The notes: generated by a model not told the origin, from the sequence alone. A DNA stretch of 35,640 nucleotides from CAKOSP01 sp964370545 (GCA_964370545.1 CAYJJQ010000008.1:1-35640), one strand, 5' to 3'; positions 1 through 8,314 are shown, counted from the stretch's first letter. Translations and numbers: made by a program.

Positions 1-334
1 TATGAGGAAGCATTCCTTTAATAGCTCTTTCCATCATTTCTTCTGGATATTTTTCTTTCATAACTCCAGCAGTTCTTTCTCTAAGACCACCTGGGAATCC
101 TGAATGATTGTAATAAATTTTATCTTTAAGTTTATTACCAGTTAAATTTACTTTTTGTGCATTAATAACTATTACAAAGTCTCCACAATCAACATGAGGC
201 GTGTATTCAGGCTTATGTTTTCCTCTTAAAATAGTAGCAGCTTTAGTAGCAACTCTACCTAAAGATTCACCTTCAGCATTAAGAATATACCATTTTCTTT
301 GAATAGCTTCTTTTTTTTGCATAAACGTTTTCAT
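1..334 (-). CDS. rplM: Ribosomal protein L13, N-terminal part (runs off the window)
   Basis: Large-subunit ribosomal protein L13. The first 111 codons are present, from ATG at 332-334 to the window edge; the family is about 145 residues, so roughly 35 C-terminal residues lie outside. Recognisable L13 segments are KWYILNAEGESLGRVA near the start, then TPHVDCGDFVIVINA and YYNHSGFPGGLRE. A purine-rich ribosome-binding site (AAGGAAAGG) sits just upstream of the ATG, and a near-consensus promoter lies 50-80 bases upstream. In Bacilli rplM is normally followed by rpsI, which would be outside the window. Identification is secure. Confidence 0.96.
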   Translation of the reverse strand, partial: MKTFMQKKEAIQRKWYILNAEGESLGRVATKAATILRGKHKPEYTPHVDCGDFVIVINAQKVNLTGNKLKDKIYYNHSGFPGGLRERTAGVMKEKYPEEMMERAIKGMLPH

Positions 335-384
335 ATGTTTTCCTTTCCTTCTTTATTACTTAATAATAAGTAAAATGTATTGAT

Positions 385-413
385 ATTATAGTATATAAAC
401 ATATATAAGTCAA
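385..413 (-). promoter_or_regulatory. Sigma-A promoter for rplM
   Basis: On the minus strand TTGACT (408-413) is followed after exactly 17 bases by TATAAT (385-390), about 50 bases upstream of the rplM start codon. This is one of the best promoter matches in the window and fits a ribosomal protein operon. Confidence 0.85.
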
Positions 414-416
414 TAC

Positions 417-440
417 TTTGTAACCAAAAAAGGTTACAAA
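417..440. other. Perfect 9-bp inverted repeat between the dCMP deaminase gene and the rplM promoter
   Basis: TTTGTAACC and GGTTACAAA form a perfect stem with a six-base A/T loop. It lies just after the dCMP deaminase stop codon and directly upstream of the rplM -35 box. There is no run of U after the hairpin on either strand, so it is not a standard intrinsic terminator. It could be a weak terminator or an operator. Confidence 0.45.
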
Positions 441-447
441 AGAAAAG

Positions 448-981
448 TTAATTGTTATTATTAACTCTTTTTCTTAGATAGGGAGTAACATTTTCTTCAT
501 AACTAATTACTAGTTCATTAGTATTATCAAATTCTAATTGTCTATATATTACTCCACATTCATCCATTAATCTTTTTGAAGCCTTGGTGATATCTGTATC
601 TTTATATTTATCTGATAAATACACTACTTCACTAATTCCAGCTTGAATTATTGCTTTAGCACACTCATTACATGGAAATAAATCCACATATATTTTAGAT
701 CCCTTAAAATCAGATCTAGTTCCATTATAATTAAGTATAGCATTAAACTCTGCATGACATACATATGGATATTTTGTATTTAAAAAATCTCCTTCTCTTT
801 CCCATGGAAAGTTTTCATCATCAAAACCATTAGGTGCGCCATTATAACCAATTGATAATATTCTATTTTCATTATTAACTATACAAGCTCCTACCTGCGT
901 ACTTGGATCTTTACTTCTTGCTGAAGATAGTTTAGCAATAGCAATGAAATACTGATCCCAATTTAAATAATCTTTTCTCAT
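448..981 (-). CDS. comEB: dCMP deaminase (ComEB-like)
   Basis: Zinc-dependent deaminase predicted to convert dCMP to dUMP, feeding thymidylate synthesis. The 177-residue protein has the cytidine/deoxycytidylate deaminase signature: His-Ala-Glu at 76-78 (zinc ligand and proton-shuttling Glu) and PCNEC at 103-107 (two Cys zinc ligands). The N-terminal stretch with KDPSTQVGA and GYNGAPNGF is typical of dCMP deaminases rather than of cytidine deaminase or tRNA adenosine deaminase. Length matches the family. The ATG is preceded by an AGAGG ribosome-binding site and an extended -10 element. The symbol follows the Bacillus homologue; nothing here implies a competence role. Confidence 0.9.
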   Translation of the reverse strand: MRKDYLNWDQYFIAIAKLSSARSKDPSTQVGACIVNNENRILSIGYNGAPNGFDDENFPWEREGDFLNTKYPYVCHAEFNAILNYNGTRSDFKGSKIYVDLFPCNECAKAIIQAGISEVVYLSDKYKDTDITKASKRLMDECGVIYRQLEFDNTNELVISYEENVTPYLRKRVNNNN

Positions 982-998
982 AATTTACCTCTAAATTT

Positions 999-1007
999 AT
1001 TTTATCA
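999..1007 (-). promoter_or_regulatory. Possible extended -10 promoter for the dCMP deaminase gene
   Basis: The minus strand reads TGATAAAAT, i.e. TG-n-TAAAAT, about 20 bases upstream of the start codon. No good -35 box is visible. The same nine bases occur before parA and before the aminotransferase gene. Confidence 0.4.
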
Positions 1008-1021
1008 TAAAAAAAATAAAA

Positions 1022-1729
1022 TTAATATTTTATTTTAATTAAATATAGTCCATTAGCTTTAGCTGTTGATAACTGTTTAAATTCATCATAATTTATTAGC
1101 ATATCATTAAGTTCCTTAATAGTTGTTTTACCTTTTTCATAGTCAAGCATAGCACCTACTAAATTTCTAACCATATACCTATAAAATCCTATACCTTTAA
1201 ACTTAATTGTAATACCTTTTTTGGATTTAACTACTTTGATATTATAAATAGTTGTTTCGTAGTTATCTCTAACTCCAGATACAAAATTTTTAAAATTATG
1301 AGTTCCTATAAATACTTTTGAAGCTTCTTTTATTTTGTTAATATCTATTTTTTTAGAAATTAAGTAATAATTAGAATCATCATTTTTATTAAAACTTATC
1401 TTATATTCATAAATTTTATATTTAACACTATATCTAGCGTGAAATGTATTAGAAACATATGTTACTTTATTTATTTTTATATTAGTTAACTCTTTATTTA
1501 ATTTACTTTTTAAATTAGGTATCTTAAAGGGTTCTTCAAAGTGCGCACACTGAAAAGTAGCGTGCACACCTCTATCAGTTCTTCCAGCACCCTTTATAAC
1601 AATATTTTGACTATATATCTTACTTAAAGTATTTTCTAATTCACTTTGTACATTTACTTGATTTTTTTGTCTTTGAAAGCCATGAAATAAAGATCCATCA
1701 TAAGAAAATATTAATAACACTTTATTCAC
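1022..1729 (-). CDS. truA: tRNA pseudouridine(38-40) synthase TruA
   Basis: Makes pseudouridine in the anticodon stem-loop of tRNAs. The 235-residue protein has the TruA hallmark GAGRTDRGVHA, with Asp52 as the predicted catalytic nucleophile, and the early FSYDGSLFHGFQRQ segment. C-terminal RYMVRNLVGAML is also typical. The start codon is GTG (1727-1729), which overlaps the end of nrdG, so translation is probably coupled. It is the last gene of the yvcK-whiA-nrdG-truA run. Confidence 0.95.
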   Translation of the reverse strand: MNKVLLIFSYDGSLFHGFQRQKNQVNVQSELENTLSKIYSQNIVIKGAGRTDRGVHATFQCAHFEEPFKIPNLKSKLNKELTNIKINKVTYVSNTFHARYSVKYKIYEYKISFNKNDDSNYYLISKKIDINKIKEASKVFIGTHNFKNFVSGVRDNYETTIYNIKVVKSKKGITIKFKGIGFYRYMVRNLVGAMLDYEKGKTTIKELNDMLINYDEFKQLSTAKANGLYLIKIKY

Positions 1730-2213
1730 AATATAATACTACCTTTGATTGTTCTAAACTCTTTTGCACATCAATTACTCTTTGATTACTACTGCCTTTA
1801 TATTTAAGTTCTAAACTATGTTTATCATGTTCAAATTTACCATCTATAAGTACATCTAAATAACTAAGTAATTCCTTATTCATTTTTAAAACTTCTTCAT
1901 ATGTAAAACCAGTATAGCACCATGTATTATATCCTTTTTCTTTTGCATACTTAGATAGTGCAATAAATGCTTCTGGTTGAAATAAAGGATCTCCCCCAGA
2001 AAAAGTTATTCCATCTTGGTTATCTAAATTATCAATCATTTCTTTTACTTCATCAATATCATAAGTTATACCAGAATTAAATGGATGCGTACCTGGATTA
2101 TGACACTTAAAACAATTATGAGAACACCCCTGAAACCATATAACCGCTCTTAATCCTGGACCGTCTACTATACTATCACATTGTATATCACTGGCTAATA
2201 CTACTTTACTCAT
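1722..2213 (-). CDS. nrdG: Anaerobic ribonucleoside-triphosphate reductase activating protein
   Basis: Radical SAM enzyme that installs the glycyl radical on class III ribonucleotide reductase (NrdD), allowing deoxynucleotide synthesis without oxygen. Cys30, Cys34 and Cys37 form the CX3CX2C iron-sulfur motif, and FSGGDPL near residues 72-78 is the SAM-binding segment. At 163 residues it is the usual short NrdG size. NrdD itself is not in the window. The gene starts inside the 3' end of whiA and overlaps the truA start. It points to an anaerobic or facultative organism. Confidence 0.93.
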   Translation of the reverse strand: MSKVVLASDIQCDSIVDGPGLRAVIWFQGCSHNCFKCHNPGTHPFNSGITYDIDEVKEMIDNLDNQDGITFSGGDPLFQPEAFIALSKYAKEKGYNTWCYTGFTYEEVLKMNKELLSYLDVLIDGKFEHDKHSLELKYKGSSNQRVIDVQKSLEQSKVVLYCE

Positions 2214-3120
2214 TTTCTCCTCTTGCTTTCTTATGTTTATTTATTATATCTGTTACTTTAATAAAATTATGATTAATACCAGATTTACCTATTTTATACT
2301 CAGTTTCCATAGTTATTATTTCTGCTAATTCTTGAAAAGAGGCTTCCGGATATTTTTCTCTCATACTTACTACTATTTTAGTTTTATCATCTAATAGCTC
2401 TACTAAGTTATATTTCTTTAAATACTCAATTGAATCTAATTGTTTTAATCCACTTTTAATAGTTTTTTCTTGATTAGCTATTTCACAATTATTAAGTCTA
2501 TTAACCATGTTCTTATGATCTCTATAAATTCTTATATCTTCAAAATAGAAAAGTGAATTAATTGCTTTAAATAATTTAATTAAATCACTAATTTCTTCTG
2601 CCGCTTTTAAATAAGTTATATATTTCTTACCTCTTTTAATAATTTTTGCATTAAACTTAAAATGATCTAATAATTTCTTTATATCTGATGCTAATACTTT
2701 TTTATTACATGCAAATTCTAAATGATATCCACTAGTTTTAGGGTCTGTAATAGAACCAACTGCTAAAAATGCACCTTTTAAATACATTACTTTTTCTTCT
2801 TCAGAAGTATAATATTCATTTAAATTACTATGCTTTATTGATTGTTTAATTAGATCTATTTTATTATTTATTTCTAACATGTAAATTTGTTTAGTTTTAA
2901 ATCTTTTTTGAATACGAATAAGTATTTGTGGCCTAGTATCATATACTTCTTTAATATAAGTATATATCATTCTAATTACTGATGCATTTTCAGAATATAC
3001 TGATAAATTATTTGAAAACTTACCTATGCAATTTAAATATGAACTAAGAACAATAGACTTGTTAACATGATTATCATCTAATTTTGATAACTCTTCTTTA
3101 AATTTAATATTAAATGTCAT
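2206..3120 (-). CDS. whiA: DNA-binding protein WhiA
   Basis: WhiA family protein of 304 residues, with an N-terminal domain of degenerate LAGLIDADG-endonuclease fold and a C-terminal helix-turn-helix. Visible family features are the N-terminal KEELSKL segment, the middle YLKGAFLAVGSITDP segment and the C-terminal region with REKYPEASFQELAEI, KIGKSGINHNF and KVTDI. In Bacillus WhiA affects cell division and chromosome segregation and is encoded next to yvcK, as here. It overlaps yvcK (ATGACATTTAA) and nrdG, so the genes are probably translated together. Confidence 0.94.
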   Translation of the reverse strand: MTFNIKFKEELSKLDDNHVNKSIVLSSYLNCIGKFSNNLSVYSENASVIRMIYTYIKEVYDTRPQILIRIQKRFKTKQIYMLEINNKIDLIKQSIKHSNLNEYYTSEEEKVMYLKGAFLAVGSITDPKTSGYHLEFACNKKVLASDIKKLLDHFKFNAKIIKRGKKYITYLKAAEEISDLIKLFKAINSLFYFEDIRIYRDHKNMVNRLNNCEIANQEKTIKSGLKQLDSIEYLKKYNLVELLDDKTKIVVSMREKYPEASFQELAEIITMETEYKIGKSGINHNFIKVTDIINKHKKARGENE

Positions 3121-4072
3121 TTTTTTCTAATTCCATTAAATATGCATAAATTAAATAAGCAGTTTTTAAAGCATCATGTCTATAATAATTGTTTTCTACT
3201 ATAATTAAATTATCTTCAATAACTTTTTTATGCATTCTTTCTAATTCTTCTTTATCAAGTGTAACAAAGTCCTTTTGTTCATCTGCTAAATACTTACTTG
3301 ATAATCTACCACCTATAATTTTATTATTAGCAATTACTGCGTCTATATCATTTTCTCCTAAATATTTTTCTATTAATTTAATATGATCACTTACTTTAAA
3401 GCCATCTGTTTCACCAGGCTGAGTAAATAAATTACATACGTATAACTTATTAACATCAGAATTAGTTAAATAATTACATAATTTTTTATCTATTATATTT
3501 GGAATAATACTGGTAAATAAACTTCCTGATGCAAATATTATTAGATCTGCATCATCTATTGCATCATATATCTTTTTATTAATTACATAATGATTACTGT
3601 ATTTAAGTTCTACTATTTTATCTTTAGATTTAGTTACTTGTTCTTCTCCAACTATTTCTTTACCTGATTTAGTAATTCCTACTAGATCAACACTATCTTC
3701 AGTTAATGGAAGTATTGTTCCTTCTATATCTAATAAATCACAAAATATTGGTATTGCTGTATCAAAATTACCTGTAATATCAAGTAAAGCTGTTAATAAT
3801 AAATTTTTAATTGAATGATTTTCTAAGCTTTTTGATTTAGTAAATCTATAATTCATAAGATCGATTATATCCTCTGGTTTATTTGCCATAGAAAGCAATA
3901 CCTTAGAAATATCACCCACTGCCGGTATATCTAACTCTTTTCTTAATTTTCCTGTACTTTTCCCATTATCTGCTACTGTCACTACTGCAGTTATTTCAAA
4001 CGGGAATAATTTTAGCCCTTTTAAAAGTTGGGAAAGACCTGTTCCTCCACCAAATACTACTATTTTTTTCAT
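3110..4072 (-). CDS. yvcK: YvcK/CofD-like protein (gluconeogenesis factor family)
   Basis: Member of the YvcK family, which is related to the CofD phospholactate transferases. In Bacillus it is needed for growth on gluconeogenic substrates and affects cell-wall synthesis. The N-terminus KKIVVFGGGTGLSQLLKGLK is the family's nucleotide-binding signature, followed by VTVADNGKSTGKLR and PAVGDI. GTG and ATG codons lie 9 and 6 bases further upstream, but AGGTG is correctly spaced only for the ATG at 4070-4072, so I start there (320 residues). The usual rapZ (yvcJ) gene is not next to it. A promoter must lie in the 40 bases after the envC terminator; only a loose -10 (TATGAT or TACACT) is visible. 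Confidence 0.93.
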   Translation of the reverse strand: MKKIVVFGGGTGLSQLLKGLKLFPFEITAVVTVADNGKSTGKLRKELDIPAVGDISKVLLSMANKPEDIIDLMNYRFTKSKSLENHSIKNLLLTALLDITGNFDTAIPIFCDLLDIEGTILPLTEDSVDLVGITKSGKEIVGEEQVTKSKDKIVELKYSNHYVINKKIYDAIDDADLIIFASGSLFTSIIPNIIDKKLCNYLTNSDVNKLYVCNLFTQPGETDGFKVSDHIKLIEKYLGENDIDAVIANNKIIGGRLSSKYLADEQKDFVTLDKEELERMHKKVIEDNLIIVENNYYRHDALKTAYLIYAYLMELEKNDI

Positions 4073-4102
4073 TTCCATCACCTAGCCTAGTGTATCATAT
4101 TT

Positions 4103-4139
4103 TAATAAAAAAAGAAACATAATCACTTAAGATTATGTT
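4103..4139 (-). terminator. Intrinsic terminator of the yitT-ftsEX-envC operon
   Basis: A perfect 9-bp stem (AACATAATC/GATTATGTT) with a six-base loop is followed by TCTTTTTTTATT on the minus strand. The envC-like stop codon (4133-4135) lies inside the upstream arm of the hairpin. Confidence 0.92.
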
Positions 4140-5344
4140 CTTGAATAAAACCATCCATATTTTGCCGGATAATTAGGTGGCGCAAAACTTCTAGCTTGGA
4201 AAGTAGAATATGATGAATAACTTGCTGATGCTCCTCCTAAATAATATCCTGTTGCTATTTGGAAATGTAAGTGTGATCCTGTTGAGCAATCATCCCACGG
4301 AGTACCAGATCCTCCACCTACTAAACCAATTTGTGTATTAACACTAATAATATCTCCAACTTTTACATCTACTCTAAGTAAATGTAAATATGCTGTTGTA
4401 TGAGGTTCATCTTTATAAAGTACATGTACGTAAACTTTATTTCCACCACAGTCATCTTTTACAGTTATTGCTGCAACTCTACCAGATGCCGCGGCATATA
4501 TAGGGGTTCCTTCTGCTTTACTAATATCTACTCCATAATGCATAGAGTATTTTCCCCAAATATATCTATATCCAAATGAAGAACTTACTTTACCAGTTTC
4601 AAAGGGTTTAAATATAATTGAGTTATTACCAAGTTCATCTACACATGCTGATAATTGTTCGTTTTCTTCACAACCTAATGATTCATAATAATCTATTAAA
4701 GTTTCTTGATTTTTAATTTGATTATCAATTCCTTCAGTTATTTCAGAAAATGCTGATAAGTCTCCTTTAAGATCTGATAATAACACTTCAAGTTTAACAA
4801 TATCTTCTTCTAAATCTTCTTCTTTTTCAATTAACTCTAAATTCTTTTCTTTATTACTATTAATTAAATCTCCTAGTTCTTTTAATTTGTTATTATTATA
4901 ATCAATTATTTGATTAATAGCATCACTTCTCATTATTAATTCAGTTAAATTAGAAGCTCCAGTCACATACTCTAAATATGATTCTTGGCTAGTAATTTGT
5001 TCAAATAAAACTAATATCTTTTTTGTTTCTTCTTCTAATTCAGCTATTTTAACATTAGTTTCAGTTATTTGTTGATCTAATAAATCACGTTCTTCTCTTG
5101 CATTAATAATTGCTGTTTGTGAGGATGCAATTTGACTATTCTTAGCATTTATTTCTGACTGAGTATATTTTACATCATTATCACTATCTTTTTTTTCTTC
5201 TTTTAATTTTTCTAGTTCTGCTCTCATCCCTGCTAAGGTATTAGCGCTTGATGCATCAACTGCTAATGGATTAAGTAAGTAAGCAGTTAATATAAGAAGA
5301 ATTAAAAATAGTTTAGATGATATTTTTAATACATTATTCATCAT
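4133..5344 (-). CDS. EnvC-like M23 peptidoglycan hydrolase, FtsEX partner
   Basis: Predicted exported peptidoglycan endopeptidase of 403 residues. An N-terminal hydrophobic signal segment (about 8-30) is followed by a long coiled coil (about 35-220) and a LytM/M23 domain (about 250-400). Predicted zinc ligands are His269, Asp273 (HYGVD) and His360 in SHLHF, with His321 and His358 as further catalytic residues, so it looks active. The coiled coil plus M23 layout and position directly after ftsX (ATGA overlap) match the logic of E. coli EnvC or Firmicute PcsB/CwlO, whose activity is gated by FtsEX. By analogy, FtsX should contact the coiled coil and ATP hydrolysis by FtsE should control cutting at division. 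The operon terminator lies within the end of the gene. Confidence 0.88.
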   Translation of the reverse strand: MMNNVLKISSKLFLILLILTAYLLNPLAVDASSANTLAGMRAELEKLKEEKKDSDNDVKYTQSEINAKNSQIASSQTAIINAREERDLLDQQITETNVKIAELEEETKKILVLFEQITSQESYLEYVTGASNLTELIMRSDAINQIIDYNNNKLKELGDLINSNKEKNLELIEKEEDLEEDIVKLEVLLSDLKGDLSAFSEITEGIDNQIKNQETLIDYYESLGCEENEQLSACVDELGNNSIIFKPFETGKVSSSFGYRYIWGKYSMHYGVDISKAEGTPIYAAASGRVAAITVKDDCGGNKVYVHVLYKDEPHTTAYLHLLRVDVKVGDIISVNTQIGLVGGGSGTPWDDCSTGSHLHFQIATGYYLGGASASYSSYSTFQARSFAPPNYPAKYGWFYSRT

Positions 5345-6258
5345 ATTTTTAAATACTTTCTAACTGCTCTTAATGATCCTATTACACCAACTATAGCTCC
5401 TATAGAAAGTAATATAGCAGACACTTCAAATACAAAGAAATAAGGATCTATTAATTTAATCATATCACTAAATAATATACCTTCAAAATGTGAATACATA
5501 ATTATATAACCGTATATTGTTATACTTATTGGTATTATAGATCCTATAATACCAACAAATAAACCTTCAAATATAAATGGAAGTTTTATTGCAGTATTAC
5601 TTGCACCTACCAATCTCATTATTTCAATTTCATTTCTTCTTGAAAATATAGTTAATTTAATAGTATTACCAATTAAAAATGCAGTTACTAATACTAGAGC
5701 TACTACTATAGCAATAGTAATATTTTGTACTACAGAAAAAGTAGAAATTACTGATTCAATCATACCCTCACCATATTTAACACTATCTACATTATCATTT
5801 GACTCTATATACTCTGCTACTTCTGATAAATCGTTAGCATCTTTAACTTTAACTGTAAAAGAGTTAAGTAAAGGATTTTCATCTAAATAGTTTAATATAG
5901 TTCCTAAAGTTTCATCATATTCCGTCAGTTCATTTTTCCATTCTTCATTACTTTTAAATATTACACTTTCAACTTCACTTATTTTTTCAAAATCAGCTTT
6001 AGTTAAATTAATTGTATCTTCATCTATTTCTTCTTTTAAGTATACGATTATATTAAGTTCACTTTCAATATTTTGAGTCGTATAATTAATATTACTAGAT
6101 GCAAGTATTGATACGGATACTAAAATAAGTGTAATCGTTACACACAGTATTGCAGCTAAGCTAAGTGAAAAGTTTCTAAAGATACTTTTTAAAGAATCTC
6201 TTAAGCTTCTGCCTAAAATTCTAAACCCTTTCATTAGCTTTATATCTTCCTTTCTCAT
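5341..6258 (-). CDS. ftsX: Cell division ABC transporter permease FtsX
   Basis: Membrane subunit of FtsEX, 305 residues. The first transmembrane helix is at about 31-54, then an extracellular domain (about 60-165), then three helices in the C-terminal third (about 170-200, 222-250, 270-298). The cytoplasmic RRNEIEIMRLVGAS segment between helices 2 and 3 is the FtsX signature. The gene starts inside ftsE; the start at 6258 has no strong ribosome-binding site, and ATG at 6232-6234 (Met9), preceded by AAGGAAG, is an alternative. The stop is TGA followed directly by another in-frame TGA, overlapping the next gene's start. Confidence 0.93.
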   Translation of the reverse strand: MRKEDIKLMKGFRILGRSLRDSLKSIFRNFSLSLAAILCVTITLILVSVSILASSNINYTTQNIESELNIIVYLKEEIDEDTINLTKADFEKISEVESVIFKSNEEWKNELTEYDETLGTILNYLDENPLLNSFTVKVKDANDLSEVAEYIESNDNVDSVKYGEGMIESVISTFSVVQNITIAIVVALVLVTAFLIGNTIKLTIFSRRNEIEIMRLVGASNTAIKLPFIFEGLFVGIIGSIIPISITIYGYIIMYSHFEGILFSDMIKLIDPYFFVFEVSAILLSIGAIVGVIGSLRAVRKYLKI

Positions 6259-6922
6259 TATCTCTAGCTAAAGTTCCATCTTCAATAACTAAAACTCTTT
6301 TTTTCATTCTATTTACTATATCTTTATCATGTGTTGCCATAATTATAGTTGTTTCTAGCTCTCTATTAACACTTTCTATTACTTTCATAATATCTTTACT
6401 AGTTTCTGGATCTAAATTACCAGTTGGTTCATCACAAATTAATATTTTAGGATTATTAACTATCGCTCTTGCTATACATATTCTTTGCTGCTCTCCTCCA
6501 GATAGTTCACCCGGATAACTTCTTGCTTTTGCTTTTAATCCTACTATTTCTAATGCTTTATTAACCTTTGGTCTTATTTCTTTACCTGTCATACCAGTAC
6601 ATTCTAAAGCAAAAGCCACATTTTCATAGGCAGTTAATTTAGGTAATAATTTAAAATCTTGAAATACTATACCGATTTTTCTTCTTAATTTATAAACATT
6701 TCTATTTCTAAGCTTACCGACATTTACACCACCAACAATAACTACTCCACTAGTAGGTTTTTCTTCTCTATATAGTAGTTTTATTAATGTTGATTTACCA
6801 CTTGCGGTAAGTCCTATTATAAATACAAATTCTCCTTTATTTATAGTTAAAGAAGTATTAGCTACCGCAGTAATTCCATTTTTATATGTTTTGCTAACGT
6901 TCTTAAGTTCAATGAATTTCAT
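6221..6922 (-). CDS. ftsE: Cell division ATP-binding protein FtsE
   Basis: ABC ATPase that pairs with FtsX. The 233 residues contain a P-loop at 37-45, a Q-loop Gln88, the ABC signature LSGGEQQR at 140-147, Walker B with catalytic Glu (ILICDEPTGNLD, Asp164-Glu165) and the switch His in MATHD. The P-loop reads GLTASGKST rather than the usual GPSGSGKST; the Gly, Lys and Ser/Thr needed for nucleotide binding are kept. A strong GGAGG site precedes the ATG. The gene is 35 bases after yitT and overlaps ftsX. Confidence 0.95.
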   Translation of the reverse strand: MKFIELKNVSKTYKNGITAVANTSLTINKGEFVFIIGLTASGKSTLIKLLYREEKPTSGVVIVGGVNVGKLRNRNVYKLRRKIGIVFQDFKLLPKLTAYENVAFALECTGMTGKEIRPKVNKALEIVGLKAKARSYPGELSGGEQQRICIARAIVNNPKILICDEPTGNLDPETSKDIMKVIESVNRELETTIIMATHDKDIVNRMKKRVLVIEDGTLARDNEKGRYKANERV

Positions 6923-6957
6923 TTACTTCCTCCATTTTTTTTGTATATATTCAATTC

Positions 6958-7833
6958 CTATACATAAGGAATGTTCTTTTTCTTATAACCACCCTGAGAT
7001 TCATGACAATCAGATATTATAAAGAATGCTTTAGGATCTGTTGCTAGTATTCTATTTTTAAAGTGATAGTATTCTCTATTAGGTAATACAGCCATTATTA
7101 AAGTACCATCTTGATGAGAATAACCACCCTTAGTAGGTAATACTGTAAATCCTGTTTTAAACTCATCTAATATAACTTTTTCTACTTCTTTTTCATTTCT
7201 AGTAAATACATAAAACACTTTACTATTAGATATATCAAACATTACTTTATCTAGTACTAGTGAACTAATATATAACATAATAAGTGCATATACCATCATC
7301 TCTATTCCTAAAACAAATCCTGCAAATGATATTATAATTATGTTTAACATAAGCATTGATTGTCCTTCAGGAAACTTTAAGTATTTACTTACGATAGAAA
7401 TCATTATATCTGATCCACCTGTTGAATATCCATATCTAAATACCATACCACTACCAAATCCAAATAATAATGATGCAATTAATGCCGTTAACCATAAATC
7501 CGAAAATTGAAAATATGGTAATAAAAACTCAGCTATAGGTAAACTAAATGTAATCATTATGGGATATAATATAGCTCCAATCACTGTGTTCTTTGTTTTT
7601 TCTTTTCCTAGCAATATATAGCTAATTATAATTAATACAATATTTGATCCATAGATAAATGTTGTAGGATTAATTGGGGCTATTTCTGATACTACAATTG
7701 CTAAACCAGATACTCCTCCAATTACTAAATTATTTGGTAAAAAAAACAGGTTATAACATAATGCAAGTAAGAATACACTTAAAACAAATAAAACACCTCT
7801 AATGATAATTCCTTTGTTAATATCCTCAATCAC
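6958..7833 (-). CDS. YitT family membrane protein (DUF161/DUF2179)
   Basis: Polytopic membrane protein of 291 residues with about five or six helices in the first 200 residues. Segments LCYNLFFLPNNLVIGGVSGLA and GSGMVFRYGYSTGGSD are typical of the YitT/YpjC family. The C-terminal 90 residues (FTVLPTKGGYSHQDGTL to FFIISDCHE) match the soluble DUF2179 domain. Molecular function is not established for the family. It begins with GTG at 7831-7833, preceded by GAGG, and heads the operon that continues with ftsE, ftsX and the M23 hydrolase; whether it works with them is unknown. Confidence 0.9.
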   Translation of the reverse strand: MIEDINKGIIIRGVLFVLSVFLLALCYNLFFLPNNLVIGGVSGLAIVVSEIAPINPTTFIYGSNIVLIIISYILLGKEKTKNTVIGAILYPIMITFSLPIAEFLLPYFQFSDLWLTALIASLLFGFGSGMVFRYGYSTGGSDIMISIVSKYLKFPEGQSMLMLNIIIISFAGFVLGIEMMVYALIMLYISSLVLDKVMFDISNSKVFYVFTRNEKEVEKVILDEFKTGFTVLPTKGGYSHQDGTLIMAVLPNREYYHFKNRILATDPKAFFIISDCHESQGGYKKKNIPYV

Positions 7834-7858
7834 AATAACACCAACCTCTATCTTATTA

Positions 7859-7887
7859 ATTATAGCACTTTTTTTAATAAAATGTAA
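7859..7887 (-). promoter_or_regulatory. Sigma-A promoter for yitT-ftsEX-envC
   Basis: Minus strand TTACAT (7882-7887), 17-base spacer, TATAAT (7859-7864) with an extended -10 (TGCTATAAT). It ends about 25 bases upstream of the yitT start codon. Confidence 0.75.
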
Positions 7888-7896
7888 TTGTTTTCA

Positions 7897-7902
7897 TATA
7901 AT
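7897..7902 (+). promoter_or_regulatory. Probable -10 element of the gerQ promoter
   Basis: CATATAAT occurs 22 bases upstream of the gerQ ATG at 7924. It fits a sigma-A -10 (TATAAT), but no clear -35 (TTGACA-like) box is seen 17 bases upstream. CATAnnnT also fits the -10 pattern of the sporulation sigmas E and K, so the sigma used is open. A start here excludes the upstream ATG at 7888. Confidence 0.45.
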
Positions 7903-7923
7903 TTTATTGAAAGGTGTGTAAAA

Positions 7924-8271
7924 ATGAATGGAAATTATTTTCAAAATCCTACTTTTCCAATAAATCCTGAAGTAAATACAAATAACTTAGAAACTACACC
8001 GACGGCGCCTCTAATACCTCTTCCTGATGTACAGGTAAGTTACATAGAAAATATTTTAAGAGACAATAGAGGTAAAACTGTTAAAGCTTATGTATCTTTT
8101 TCAGATAGCGAAAAATGGAAAGATAAAGAGTTTATTGGAACAATTGAAGAAGCTAGTATAGATCATTTAATTATTAAAGATGCTATGAATGGAAGTTATT
8201 ATTTAATAAAAATATTATATCTTGATTATATAGAGTTTATGGAGCCAATTATTTATAAAAGACCTAGATAG
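7924..8271 (+). CDS. gerQ: GerQ-like spore coat protein
   Basis: Resembles GerQ (YwdL) of Bacillus, a coat protein cross-linked by transglutaminase and needed for CwlJ-dependent germination. The first 35 of 115 residues are Pro/Asn-rich and low-complexity. The rest carries the conserved domain: YIENILRDNRGK (40-51), then YVSFSDSEKWKDKEF, DHLIIKD and YYLIKILYLDYIEF (92-105), which parallel GerQ closely. I use ATG 7924 because AAGGTG sits upstream and the -10 box lies between it and the earlier ATG. It has its own terminator. A GerQ-type protein suggests present or recent endospore formation. Domain assignment is by eye and fairly sure; the role in this organism is inferred. Confidence 0.82.
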   Translation: MNGNYFQNPTFPINPEVNTNNLETTPTAPLIPLPDVQVSYIENILRDNRGKTVKAYVSFSDSEKWKDKEFIGTIEEASIDHLIIKDAMNGSYYLIKILYLDYIEFMEPIIYKRPR

Positions 8272-8281
8272 GTCTTTTTAT
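8258..8281 (+). terminator. Intrinsic terminator of gerQ
   Basis: Stem AAAGACCT/AGGTCTTT with an AGAT loop is followed by a short U-run (TTTTTAT). The gerQ stop codon (8269-8271) is inside the hairpin. Confidence 0.8.
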
Positions 8282-8314
8282 ATACAGTTTTTTGTAAATA
8301 TTTACATGTAACAA

